A stretch of 64,000 nt of DNA from Eukaryota sp. TZLM1-RC (lineage: Eukaryota; Metamonada: BaSk clade), in contig JAUPSS010000007.1 of assembly GCA_040285825.1 (NCBI GenBank), positions 1,512,501 to 1,576,500 of the forward strand. The letters run 5' to 3'. Shown one piece after another: positions 19,545 through 29,799 of the stretch. How positions within the stretch are numbered: the stretch's first letter is position 1; each line of letters starts with the position of its first letter. The notes below the pieces were generated by a model. The model was not told where the DNA came from and made no database searches. It saw only the letters and a list, made by a program, of their open reading frames with translations. Position numbers and translations under genes: made by a program.

Positions 19545-21318
19545 ACAAAACAAACTAAAACACATAAGAAACTAAATTCTCCACACCAACTCTTGATGAA
19601 TCCTTATAAAGTTTGGACATCATTAAACTCAAGTACTTGGGAACACTTCTGTACAAAGCGAAAATGATACGATTTTTCCATAAATTCTCTGCAAAATTCT
19701 TACCACTTGAACGACATAAATTACCAAAATCATTGATGAAATTCAAGGCGGATTGTCCAATGTTGCCAAAAATCGAAAAGGCAAAAGGAACAAACGAAAA
19801 CTTCGAATAAAGGTTCTTATTTAAATCATTTAATATCTCAGTATATTTATCTCTCTTACGATCTTTAGCCTTGTTTAAATGACCATTAGTACTAAGTAAA
19901 ACATCATCGCGATAAACAAAAGCAAAGGGATCAACTGTAGTGAAATCAACAACAACTTGAGAGGAATCCACAAAAGGAGCAATTAAATCACCTCGACGTG
20001 AATTAAACAGATTATCATCACTATAATGCTTCAACAAAGGTTCTACTTTGCAACTAAAATTGTAACACTTGAACATCTCATATGCCACATCACGAACGGC
20101 ATTATGAAGAACTGACCTATATTGGAGAAATTTCTTACAGCTTCTTGTTTTTGTTACAAATACAATAAGAATTGTCCATAAGACCACTTGGATACATCCC
20201 TAATCTCAACCGCATGTTTTGTTTGCAAGCTTCATTTGTTAAGTGAAGACCAAATGGACTTGGTTGCTGTGATATTAAACTAGTACAGTTCTGAATGTCT
20301 GATAAAAAGGCAGCAAAGACGGGATTATTAATCTTAGTCACACAAAGTCGTTTAGAAAAATCCAGGTCTTCAAAACCAATAAGAACAGACTTCTGTAATT
20401 TCACAACAGCAAGATGAAGATTGGTGAAAGATCTCGATGGTACAGCAGGCAAACTTGAAGGAAAACTCCTATTCCAAACATCAACAGGTAGTTCTTGCAC
20501 CATTTTTTCAAGAGAAATTAATAAAGGATGTGATTCATTCACAGGAATATGATCAAAACGAAGTTTCCATTCAAAAACAAAATTTTTCATACCACCGATA
20601 AAAGCGCTTTTGCATAAATACTCTGCTTTTGAAAAACCAACTCCACCAAATTTATGAATAAAAAATGCATGATAAGGAATTTTAGATGGACAAACTTCTA
20701 CTAAATTTCCTAAGAAATTTGTTCTCAAAGTATTGAATTGACGTGCAAAATCATGAGAAATTGTGGGAGATAAAGAACGAAGAAGATGATTAATTTTTGA
20801 TCCAACACACATTTGGGACCGAAAACGCGAAATGTTTGTCAATTTCGAGATCTTGAATAGCCAAAAGTTGTTCTTCGATTTGTTCCAGAATACCTGACAA
20901 AATCGATTTAACTTTTTCACAATTTCCTAAATAAGAGCCAAGAAACCGAATAACAACTTCATCGTAATCAACGTATTTGATAAAAGTTTCATTAAATGCC
21001 ACCTCCGCTTTCTGATTACCAATAATGAAACACTTGGGCAATTTAATATCTAACCCTATTTGTTTGGCCAGAAAAACAAAATGTTGTAAACCGTGTTGTA
21101 AAAGAGACAAAGGGCCGATAAGTGATAAATCATCTGCATAAGCACATATATGAATATCAGGAAATGAAAATCCAACTTAAATTTTACCAAAACTGATTGC
21201 AGTGCTAAGCAAAAGAAAAATGGACCCAATGGATCCCCTTGTTTGACGCCTCTTGACGAAAGAATATTCTCAGAATGAAAAATTAAGTTAAAGGGTGATC
21301 CATACATCAATTTAAAAT
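19545..21318 (-). pseudogene. LINE family A copy, 5'-truncated and frameshifted
   Basis: On the minus strand from 21310: MYGSPFNLIFHSEN, RGVKQGDPLGPFFFCLALQ (RT motif B), a degraded YADD box, then GLDIKLPKCFIIGN, FLGSYLGN, FGGVGFSKAEYLCKSAFIGG, PSRSFTNLHLA, a finger region lacking about ten codons (CICNKN then SCKKFLQYRSVLHNAVRD), and the endonuclease (RRGDLIAPFVDSS, VVVDFTTVDP, KAKDRKRDKY), ending ENLVSYVF-stop at 19555. Four frames are needed. Homology to the full copy at 61-64 kb ends at 21318, in the codons before LMYGS. Flanking AT-rich runs resemble each other, as expected of a LINE insertion in AT-rich DNA. Confidence 0.85.
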
Positions 21319-21489
21319 TATTTTTAAATTTTATTTTTATTTATTTTATTAAAATAAATTTTATTATTGGAATTTTTTTATGGAATTCAAATTTCGTAAA
21401 TTTCTATTTTGAAAATTTCAGACCACTCTTTTTTGCATTAAAAGATCATTTTTTAACAAATGTCACGGTTGCTTGTCCTGTGAAACCTC
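21319..21489. other. AT-rich spacer
   Basis: Homopolymer-rich TTTTATTTT sequence at the 5' truncation point of the A LINE copy; no gene seen. Confidence 0.4.
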
Positions 21490-21795
21490 TTGCTTAGACA
21501 TCCAAAGAAAAACCTAGAAAATATGACAAAGATATTGAAGAAGATAATACTGATAGAAATAGACAACTTGATTTTATTGCTTATCCATTTTCTCTAAATG
21601 ATAGACCATCAGTAGAAGCGGGAAATTTATTGAACAATATTCAAAAATTGGTTCATGAAAAACGAAAAAGAGATTTGATTTCTCTCTTGTTTGAGAAAAA
21701 TCTTTGGCGAACAACATTTTGGCCTTTCAGCAACAACACCTTTTTTTTGGAATTCCGACTGATGTCATTTTACATGCAGAAAGGGTGAAATAATA
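21490..21795 (+). pseudogene. LINE family C fragment
   Basis: Reads EKPRKYDKDIEEDNTDRNRQ, LDFIAYPFSLNDRPSVEAGN, then QKLVHEKRKRD before decay. This is the same segment as 13115-13300 of the C fragment (KYDKDIEE... FIAFPFSIN). It is a short relic ending about 100 bp upstream of the acetyltransferase gene. Confidence 0.6.
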
Positions 21796-21894
21796 CAAAT
21801 AAATAAAATGGAAGAACTGATAGAAATTTGACCTATCTCCGACATAATTGGGTTAGTCAAACTGATTCAATAGAAGTGTTCTTTCAGTTCTGTG

Positions 21895-22497
21895 ATGCTG
21901 CTTCCATTCACAGCTGAAACAATCACATCTGTTTCACCACAACAGCTTGAACAGTCTTTGCCATCTGAAGCCGTTTCCTTGCAACATGCAAAGACGATAT
22001 TCGATCAGCTTGCAGCTCTCTATTCAACAGCTGCTAACAAGTCTCATGTGTCTCCAATTCCGACCTATACCATATCTTCTCTCACTGAGGAAAACTACCA
22101 TCAAGTAGAAAAAACCTTACGTTCATTTTTCTTTCCGACATCTCAAGCTAGAGAACTCATCAATATCCCAAATTCCAGTGCCCTAATGTACACCCCAGAT
22201 CATACCCTCATTGCAGGTATTCTGGTCAGTCCAAAGGGGTATATTGAGTACATTTGGGTGGATTCTCTCTATCAAGGAAAGGGTTTGGCGACTTTATTAC
22301 TTGAGCAAATGTCACGACTGCATCCTGTACTTTCTCTCCATGTTGATCCAGCTAATCCAGCACTGCGATTGTATCATAAGTTTGGATTTAAGCCTTCCAA
22401 AGAAAATGGATTCCAGCCGTGGTTTTATGTCAAGTATCTTCCTTTGGATACCAGTAAATGCAGGCATGCTTTTTATTTGGAATATTTTTCCAGTTGA
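21895..22497 (+). CDS. GNAT-family N-acetyltransferase
   Basis: A 200-residue ORF from the ATG at 21895 (a GTG precedes it directly). GNAT enzymes move an acetyl group from acetyl-CoA to an amine. The acetyl-CoA pyrophosphate loop is clear at residues 127-132 (QGKGLA, within WVDSLYQGKGLATLLLEQM), the preceding strands read TLIAGILVS and YIEYIWVD, and the family's closing motif NPALRLYHKFGF lies at 154-165. The first 60 residues are an extra N-terminal helix-rich part. The substrate cannot be told from the sequence. It is the first gene of a compact conserved block and converges on the NAGK gene 137 bp away. Intact, no intron seen. Confidence 0.88.
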   Translation: MLLPFTAETITSVSPQQLEQSLPSEAVSLQHAKTIFDQLAALYSTAANKSHVSPIPTYTISSLTEENYHQVEKTLRSFFFPTSQARELINIPNSSALMYTPDHTLIAGILVSPKGYIEYIWVDSLYQGKGLATLLLEQMSRLHPVLSLHVDPANPALRLYHKFGFKPSKENGFQPWFYVKYLPLDTSKCRHAFYLEYFSS

Positions 22498-22634
22498 AAT
22501 TAGTTTATCTTAGTTGATTTCTATTTTTGCTATTTTTTGTAATTTATTGTGTAATGCCATTATTACCACTAATTGTGGTTTCAACTATTGCCAATTCAAT
22601 TTACAAATAATTTATATCCAATATTTGAACCATA

Positions 22635-23645
22635 TTAAATGTCCAATAATTCAACTAATAAAGATGTATCTATACCTATATTAATTCTCTCTTCTTTTGT
22701 CATTAGCAGTACAGCTCCTACAGCTGCTGTGATTTTAGGTTTGAATATAGATAAACCCACGTTAAATTGAGCATTGACGTACTTTAGAAACTCACTTTCG
22801 ATCAAGTCAAAACTTTTCCACATAGACCCAACTGCCAACACATCAACAGCTGGCACTTTATGACCAGCATTGTCAAGTTGAGAAAGTACAGCTACAAGCA
22901 TTTTACCAAGTTCCTTTCCAGCATCTTGGAAGAGTGAAATTGATAAAGGATCCCCTTTTCTCGCCAAATTGGAGATATCCTTGGCTAGTTCCGCAATCTT
23001 TCCCTTGTTAAATGATCTGTAAAACATTGAGAGGATATCTGGTAGGTCTGATAATGAAAAATGATGTAACAGTAATTCTTGGAGAAGAGTACACGAATGT
23101 TTACTTGCATCAGGATGGTAATCACGTTGGCGAAGGCATTCAGCAACAGCAGAAGCAACGATGTCGTAACCACAGCCATGTTCTGAAAGCAAATGACCCC
23201 ATCCTCCTGATCTGTACTCCTCTCCAGAGGGAAGAACAGCACGACAATGAGAACCAGTTCCAGCTATAAGAACAATTGGGAAGGATGAATTAGGCAGAAG
23301 ACCAGCAGATCCAACACTGTCGTTACAAAGAAAGAGTGTCTCAGTCAGCCTTGTATCTAGAGCAGAAAACTCTGTTCTCAACTGCTGTTGTATCTCTTTG
23401 TTGTCTACTCCAGAGAGAGACAAAGCAATCCCCGATATCGGTAGGGAAAACTCGTATTTGGTAGATGCGTTTGATATAAATTGATTTACAATTTGGGCAA
23501 CTGTTGAAGGACCCACAAGTAGTGGATTGGTGCTTGTTTCAATTGTTTCAATGTTGATGATTTCTCCAGAAGAAGTGACGATAGCGAAGGTAGTAGAGGT
23601 GCCACCGCCTTCAACACCTAGATAATAATGTTTGTTGTTGTGCAT
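22635..23645 (-). CDS. NAGK: N-acetyl-D-glucosamine kinase
   Basis: A 336-residue single-exon ORF with ATG at 23645. NAGK phosphorylates N-acetylglucosamine at O6 with ATP, which returns amino sugars to the UDP-GlcNAc route. It belongs to the BadF/BcrA-type sugar-kinase fold. Visible motifs are the phosphate-1 loop GVEGGGTSTTFAIV (residues 10-23), CNDSVGSA with the probable catalytic Asp near residue 109, the second nucleotide loop IAGTGSHCRAV (127-137) and the family signature GGWGHLLSEHGCGYDIV (147-163). The length is close to that of animal NAGK (about 340). It is cytosolic, with no targeting signal. It lies 139 bp downstream of the GNL1-like gene on the same strand. Confidence 0.92.
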   Translation of the reverse strand: MHNNKHYYLGVEGGGTSTTFAIVTSSGEIINIETIETSTNPLLVGPSTVAQIVNQFISNASTKYEFSLPISGIALSLSGVDNKEIQQQLRTEFSALDTRLTETLFLCNDSVGSAGLLPNSSFPIVLIAGTGSHCRAVLPSGEEYRSGGWGHLLSEHGCGYDIVASAVAECLRQRDYHPDASKHSCTLLQELLLHHFSLSDLPDILSMFYRSFNKGKIAELAKDISNLARKGDPLSISLFQDAGKELGKMLVAVLSQLDNAGHKVPAVDVLAVGSMWKSFDLIESEFLKYVNAQFNVGLSIFKPKITAAVGAVLLMTKEERINIGIDTSLLVELLDI

Positions 23646-23784
23646 GTTGTGAAGTATGGGTGGAATTTGAATTTTAAATCATCTTGATTGAGACTTGCAT
23701 GATGTAAGTCACATGATGTGACTTACATCTATCATATGGTGCTTCATGTTAGTGTACCTTCACCAAAGTACTGCTTCTTTTATT

Positions 23785-25084
23785 TTAAATGGGTTGGTCA
23801 ATCATAAAGACAAACTTTCCATCAATAACATCACGAAGAATTTGTTGTCCAATCCTATGTACATCTACTCTTCCTCCCTTCCCAAGGAAGCCTCTTTTCT
23901 CGGCCAACTCCTCTAATACAGAATATGGAGTGTGACCTTCCAAAGATGAAAGTCCTAGTTGTTCTTTGAAACCATGGCAATGTTCCCACAAGAATCTCAA
24001 TGAGCTGAAGAACTCTCGAACTCGCCCGATTGGAACAACACCACAAACAATTTGAACACTTCTGTATGTCGTTTTCACTGGGAAGACGATACCAGGGGCA
24101 TCGCAAAGCACAACATTTGGCAGTGCACCACTATCTTTCCTTAGATAATATGTTTGAAAATACTTTGTAGTACCAGGGGTTCTTTTCGTTCCCGTCACTT
24201 TCTTTCCCACCAACCTATTCATTAGACTACTCTTACCTACAGAAGGTTGACCTGCAATGAGTTGGTTGACATCAGATGACCATACCAATGAAAGTCACTG
24301 TTACTTCATCCGAGGCGATTGCTAGTTCATCAATGAATGACAGAAACTGTTGCGCTTCTGTCCCGGATTCAATGTGATCTTTTATACCAAATACAAATAT
24401 GCCGGCACATTCGCTGTATGTCTCCATTAGATATTGTTTCCAATTGTTGATGTGTTGTTGTGTTGCTAAATCTCCCTTATTCATCGCAAAAATAAAAGGT
24501 TTTTTCAAAACAAATCGAATATATCGTATGACCGACACTGGACAATGTGCAAGTGGTATTCTCGCATCCAAACAAATGCATATAACTTGACCTCTTTCTG
24601 TGGCTCTCCATAACTGTCTATATGCGTCCAGATTCGTTTCAAAATATGATAGATTCTTGAATGTCAATTTTTCATCTTCAACTTTAGTAGCCAACGAGCA
24701 AAGCCACTCAGAAAAGTGATGCTCTTCTGATCTGTGAAGCTCTTCCGCAGTGGTTTCGTAAGTCCAAGATGGTCTAGGAGGGAGATCCGGACAATATTCT
24801 GGGTCTAAAAAGAGTGAAAGTTGGGGAAAGGGTCTAACATGAGAAGCCAGCGGCAGTTGTGCCTCTGCTTTCGCCTTATCTACATCATCCTGTGATTCAG
24901 GAAGGAAGATTCGAACAAAACCTGCTGATCTAGATTGCTCAGTGGCTCTGCAAGCTACTTCTTCAGAAGTTAATTCATCATTGAGCTGGTGCTGCCTTGG
25001 TTGTGATTGATCCCGCCTTCTTTTTTCCAGAAGTTGTTGTTTCTTTTGTTTGTGGGAGAAAGGCTTTCGTCTGTTAGAAGACAT
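23785..25084 (-). CDS. GNL1: Circularly permuted GTPase, GNL1/HSR1-like, with one 34-nt intron
   Basis: Two exons, 25084-24286 and 24251-23785, give 421 residues. The exon join is exact: VTVTFIG-QPSVGKSS. The GTPase motifs are permuted as in the YlqF/YawG family: G4 NKGD at residues 202-205 comes before the P-loop GQPSVGKS (267-274), switch Thr in TPGTT (291-295) and G3 DAPG (317-320). The N-terminus RRKPFSHKQKKQQLLEKRR (5-23) matches the basic start of animal GNL1 rather than LSG1, and so do RPSWTYE, SYFETNLDAYRQLWR and AEKRG. Relatives act in ribosome biogenesis or nucleolar traffic; GNL1's exact role is less clear. It lacks the acidic insertion of the human protein. The 5' end faces a small ORF and SARAF. 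Confidence 0.9.
24252..24285 (-). other. 34-nt spliceosomal intron in the GNL1-like gene
   Basis: On the minus strand it starts GTATGG and ends TTGCAG. Removing it restores the P-loop exactly (phase 1, Gly codon split G/GT). Read through, it puts the two halves in different frames. It is far shorter than typical introns of plants, animals or most fungi. Confidence 0.85.
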
Positions 25085-25374
25085 CGGCTAATAGCACTGC
25101 AATGTCAAATAACAACAGAGAAATTTATTTCAGGAATAGACACATTTAAAAACCTGACCAAAAACCACACCAATGCTTTTACCTGCTCAAACTCCATCAA
25201 TTAAATGACGGGAGTTTTTTTGCTGTTCACGTGTATGACAACTCGATTGTCATTAAACTCCGTAATGTTATTCAAAATGGAGTTAAATTAACGAGCAAGA
25301 GCTTTCAATAACGAAAATACAATTCTCCAAATCAAAAAACGGATTGTACAAACACCTTCTTTGGGAAGTTTTGT

Positions 25375-25605
25375 TCAATCATCCAAAAAATCCAGACCTT
25401 CAATTTCAATGGTACCAACAACTGAAACAGCAATTGGGTCAAATTTTATGTTTCTGCCGCTTGCTCCAATTAGACGTTGTAGAAGGACTTTGTATTTTGA
25501 TTTCTGGGAAAGCTCTGCAACTTTGACCAAATGTTGAATATCAGAATTGGACCTAACAATTATCATTTGCTTTTGTTCCCCAATCCAATTTACATTAATT
25601 TTCAT
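25375..25605 (-). CDS. Small hypothetical protein (76 residues), head-to-head with SARAF
   Basis: ATG at 25603-25605, ending GLDFLDD-stop at 25375. The composition is that of a folded protein, with alternating hydrophobic residues (MKINVNWIG, QMIIVRSNSDIQHLVKVAEL, IAVSVVGTIEIEG), and the opening could be a ubiquitin-like strand-turn-strand, but that is a guess. Its start codon overlaps the SARAF start codon on the opposite strand (TCATGA at 25602-25607), so transcripts would overlap or one start is wrong. About 290 bp separate its stop from the GNL1 start. Confidence 0.45.
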   Translation of the reverse strand: MKINVNWIGEQKQMIIVRSNSDIQHLVKVAELSQKSKYKVLLQRLIGASGRNIKFDPIAVSVVGTIEIEGLDFLDD

Positions 25606-26458
25606 GACTCTTCCCCGTTCCTTACTCTACTTTATTCTGTTGGTGTCTCTGTGTAGTGCATTTGGCACTAGAAAAGTACTACTAACTGAGGTTGAAACAC
25701 TCTATTTTCACGCTGGTAAGACCACTACCTATCGCAATGCCGAACCCATTCCTCAAATGAGATGTGTTGGTGGAAGCGCACGTAGACTTAAGCACCAACC
25801 TGCTTCTGCCATGTGCCGAAATGTTGGAATTGATGGTAATGATGTAGTATGGGAATGCTCAGCGGATGTACCTTCAAATACCCGTTTGGGAAGAGTTGAG
25901 GTTAGCTGTGAAGGTTGGGACTACCCCGAGGATCCCTATGTAGTTACTGGTTCATGTGGACTAGAATATGAGTTACATTACATTACCAAGCCTCCAGTGT
26001 TTGCTCATTCCCATAGTCCTGGAGCACCATCTCCAAACAAAATTCTAGGGTTTGCATTGGTAGTTTCACTGATTTTTGTTGTTTTTTGCGTATTTTGTGC
26101 AAAGCAGCCTTCTGTTCCCCGGGAGCATCATTACCCTTCCCCCAACGCACCCGACAATGTTCCTATCTACCCAGATGTCAATGATCATTTCGGCGACCAT
26201 TCTACAAGATATAGACCACCAAGGCCCCGGCATGGAGGTCACCACAACGATTACCCTTCTTCAGCGCCTCCCTTAATTAGACCTGGTTTTTGGTCTGGTA
26301 CGTTCATGGGGTATCTGTTGGGGAGAAGATCCGGTGTCCGTCATTCCACTGGTAGTAGGCTGTTTTCAGGGACGACTTCAAGTAGACCTTCTTTTAGTCA
26401 TAGACGATCTTCTTCCACACGAAGGTCTACTGCCTTTGGAGGTACTTCGAGAAGGTAG
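25604..26458 (+). CDS. SARAF: SARAF-like store-operated calcium entry regulator
   Basis: A 284-residue ORF from ATG 25604, chosen because it begins a good signal peptide (residues 1-20, PRSLLYFILLVSLCSAF). SARAF is an ER-membrane protein that turns down STIM/Orai calcium entry in animals. The diagnostic lumenal motif CEGWDYPEDPYVV...GSCGLEY is at residues 102-122, with further lumenal Cys at 54, 71 and 85. A transmembrane helix lies at about 147-166 (LGFALVVSLIFVVFCVF). The cytosolic tail is first Pro/His-rich and then Ser/Arg-rich (from 225 on). Animal SARAF is about 340 residues, so this is somewhat short. In a protist the partners may differ. No intron. The AATAAA at 26492 sits 34 nt after the stop. 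Confidence 0.9.
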   Translation: MTLPRSLLYFILLVSLCSAFGTRKVLLTEVETLYFHAGKTTTYRNAEPIPQMRCVGGSARRLKHQPASAMCRNVGIDGNDVVWECSADVPSNTRLGRVEVSCEGWDYPEDPYVVTGSCGLEYELHYITKPPVFAHSHSPGAPSPNKILGFALVVSLIFVVFCVFCAKQPSVPREHHYPSPNAPDNVPIYPDVNDHFGDHSTRYRPPRPRHGGHHNDYPSSAPPLIRPGFWSGTFMGYLLGRRSGVRHSTGSRLFSGTTSSRPSFSHRRSSSTRRSTAFGGTSRR

Positions 26459-26491
26459 CTTTTGTTACGGATCTTTTGTTTTGTAAATGAT

Positions 26492-26497
26492 AATAAA
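26492..26497 (+). terminator. Polyadenylation signal of SARAF
   Basis: AATAAA 34 nt after the SARAF stop codon, followed by a T-rich stretch. This is a short 3' untranslated region, in line with the compact gene block. Confidence 0.5.
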
Positions 26498-26733
26498 ATT
26501 GTTTAACACTTTGTTTTTTTCATTAGTGCTGAATTAGATAATTGCATACCAAATTAGAGGGTCAATTCTTGTCAATAATTTTCAAAAAGATAATTTATTA
26601 CAAAATAAGTGATTAACAATCATGAAAAGTTTCTAAATCAGCACAGTGTTGGTTTTCATTAAAAAAGCAAATATTGATAGAACTATCATGTTAATCTTTA
26701 TCGAATCATTTTTTCTTGCAATTAATCGCAAAT

Positions 26734-26859
26734 ATGATGTTGTATTCACTTGTTCAGTACTGTACAATCCTTCTTTTGGTGATGCAATTTTGTTTGGTTA
26801 AACCTTCAGCACTAAACGATGACTTCAATGTCGATTCAATTGGTAATCCAACCTGTTAA
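26734..26859 (+). CDS. Possible small secreted peptide or truncated gene start
   Basis: ATG-ATG start, 41 residues, with a signal-peptide-like core (CTILLLVMQFCLV) and then a polar tail ending PTC-stop. The next frame continues open to 27098 (NAYVTTFGNAEFQIGQNVQG), so it may be the first exon or a frameshifted start of a longer reading frame. No family recognised. Confidence 0.25.
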   Translation: MMLYSLVQYCTILLLVMQFCLVKPSALNDDFNVDSIGNPTC

Positions 26860-27119
26860 GTATAATGCCTACGTCACAACATTTGGAAATGCGGAATTTC
26901 AAATAGGACAGAATGTCCAAGGCGATTATTCGGTGTGTTCATTCCCAATTTTGGGCATGTTTAATAAAGGAATAAGGGAGTATTTCCAATTTATATATTT
27001 AATACAAATTTCATTATCTGGTCAACCATCTCTGAAAGTAAATTCATCAAACATTGTTTTTGTAACTGCATTACCATCTCCTAAAAACGAACGCATATGA
27101 CAAAAAGCATCAGTTAAAC

Positions 27120-27425
27120 GTAACTTGGCCTGAATTTTAATTCCATCAACAGTAGTTGAAACTGCAGAATTTGAAGGCAAATTTCAGTAAGGAGAGTGGA
27201 AGGTCAATTTTGTGAAATAATTCTTTCACAAATACAATTGCTTCTCCGACAATCTTCAGGTCACCTATAAGAACGACATTATTCATCTACGCAATCATAT
27301 TCAAGGAAGGAAACATTGCTTCAATTTGTAATCAAATAGAATAAATGGCCAGACAAAACAAAAGAGGTCCCAACAAACCTTCCTGCTCAACATCACTGAA
27401 TGATTTCAAGAATGGGATCACCAAA
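27120..27425 (-). pseudogene. Decayed reverse-transcriptase fragment
   Basis: Minus-strand reading gives SFSDVEQEGLLGPLLFCLAI, then MFPSLNMIA, then MNNVVLIGDLKIVGEAIVF. These correspond to SGVKQGDPLGPFFFCLAI, KFPEIDIVAYMDDISVI and the helix after it in the B-family RT. The YMDD box is destroyed (stop-MNNV). A very old relic. Confidence 0.5.
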
Positions 27426-27469
27426 AAGCGAATAGAATTTTGCACAATAATTTGTTGAAAAATATTACT

Positions 27470-29455
27470 TTTGCTTAGAATAAATATTCCAGAAATACTA
27501 TACTTGTTATTGAGAGGTTTATTATTAAGTTTTTAATTTCATGGTTTTCTACTTTTGCCTGATCTTAATGACATCTATCATGTTTTGAAGTATAGCAAAA
27601 AACCCATATTTTTAACATATTTTCATCAACAGTTCGTATCAACAGACAATGCTGTGATAGAATGTAAGCGATACGACGAGACTGATAAGCTATTACATCA
27701 AGCTAAACAACAAAATCGAGAAAACAACATAGAAATATTCATATTTTATTTCTATTTGTATTAACAGTTCGTTATCTGCATGAAAAATCAGATTGCGTTC
27801 ATCTTGCAAGACCAAATTTAGATTTTGAAAAAACAAACCATTGAAAAAAAGAGTCTAGTGAAGAGTTTTATGGATCAACATGTTGTGCTTCAGTAATTGA
27901 TGTGAGCAATTGATTATTCATACTTAATTTATCAAATAGATATGGACAGAAGTAAATCCATTCATTGCAACGTAGTCATTTCGACGTAATGTGCACGTTT
28001 TCAATGTCCATTGTGTAGGGAAAACCATTGTGAAAACGATTGTGTTAACTGGTGGACAATGAATCCACCCATGATTGTTTTTGATCATCATTGTCTTTGA
28101 CAAAGATCTTTTCACTACCTGAAGACATATCCCTATTTCAATCAACTTATTATTGTGCATACGAACGTTTGGAATTCAAAAACTACTGTCCCATGTTATT
28201 AACATCAATGTATACATGATTCTAAGGTATTGAATCGATACCTTTCGTTCTGTTGAATCTTTGTTGGTGATCAAAGTGTATGTTAACTTTGACTGTTGTA
28301 GTGCTCAATCCACCCTTTACTTTACTCTACGTTACATACTTCCCATTACTCAAAACATTGCTTTTCTTTCCTTTTCTCATGATGATGTTGCTCTCTCCCT
28401 TGTCTTACTGACCACTTATCTCACCTGTTTCCACCTAGATTTCCTTCTAGTGGATAAAATTCTATGTTTCACCACTTGAGTCACATACCCATCACTTTGA
28501 CTTGTTTGTTTGTTTGAACAGCTTCTCTTCTCTTGCACGCCATTCGCGCTCCTCTCGCACTCACTTTCTATATTTCCTTGATTATCAACTCACTTTTCTC
28601 CTTCACTAAGAATCCAACGCTCGACTGTTTTTTTAACTCGCACCTGGGAATCTTATTCAAACAATGCACTATTTATTTGATTTTTTTTGATTTGCTTTAT
28701 TATTTACAATTAGTCTTTTCAAGTATTCCATCAATACCCTAAATGAACTTTGACTGTCGTTTATTCTTTATTCTCTTTTATTCAATTACAAAAGTACTTA
28801 GTCAAGTAGTTGTTGTATTCTCTCCCTGTAGATTGTTTTTCTTTTGTTTACTTATTTGTTAATAAGTTAATATGAATGAGGTCTATTTGTCAGTTTTCTT
28901 TTCAGAATTTGTGATTATTCACTAAATTGATTGTGTTTGTTTTGATTTATTGCACAATTTACTCTGTTAAATGTTAAATGTTTTTGCTGTTTCTAATTTT
29001 CAAATCAATTGTGACTTTTCTTTAGCCAGCAGTTTTTGTTACTAACCCAGGTCTATTAGTTTGTTCCTAGTCATGGTATAGCATATGAGTTTACTTAATT
29101 TTATCTCAATTTCTATCAATTTTTTTGGTTTTTTGTTCTATATTTCCAAAAGTTTTTTCTGGGTTTCCACCAATTATTGAGAGTAATTCTCTTTATTTAG
29201 AGTCTTTAACCAGCAATAAATAAACGACTGAGTAATCATCAATCATTCAGTTTGTAACTGTTTGAAGTTGATTACGGTCAAGAAAGATCTGATTATGTGT
29301 GTCTGTAGAGTCCACATGTTTTTGGATCTTATGTTGTTTTAATATTTGCAACCATTTCATTTCAGGGTTTCTTTTTGACGTCAGCAAATTTGATTCAACT
29401 GTTTAAAATTTATTTTTATCAGTTCCTCCTAAATTTTACGCTGTTTTGTTTGTAT
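27470..29455. repeat. 2-kb dispersed direct repeat, copy 1
   Basis: Matches 33395-35440 along its whole length with many substitutions and small indels (for example the tracts around TTCCACCTAGATTTCCTT and ATTGAGAGTAATTCTCTT). No intact ORF. A Cys-rich stretch near 27990-28050 (FQCPLCRENHC) looks like an eroded coding piece. It could be an old non-autonomous transposon, a segmental duplication or a very old LTR pair. I saw no TG...CA ends, primer-binding site or pol between the copies. Confidence 0.7.
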
Positions 29456-29799
29456 GGAAAATGAAATTGTTTCCCAAAAACAACTCAGATATCAAAGCAA
29501 CAACTGTCACTCCATCAATCGTTTAAAAACCATATTGTTATGGCGAAAAAAATTTGAAGCATATCAGCGAGAGGGAGATTCCTCTACTGCCAGGGTACGA
29601 ATTCTTCAAGTTGTAGTTAACTTCGAGGTTTTACTGTAGCAATGAGACTTGTAGCAGTTAGCTAGGGCGACGTTTAAAAAGACCAATTGTTGAATCTAAA
29701 ACATACATGTTGATCACAACATAATGTGATCACTCTGGTAGTGTTAAATCTGTCAACTTGGTGAACAATTTATTAATGGTATTTATTTATTAATGATTG

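Noticed and set aside
23785-25084. LSG1 instead of GNL1 for the permuted GTPase
   Set aside because: The basic N-terminus and the RPSWTYE and AEKRG segments fit GNL1/HSR1 better. A phylogeny would be decisive.
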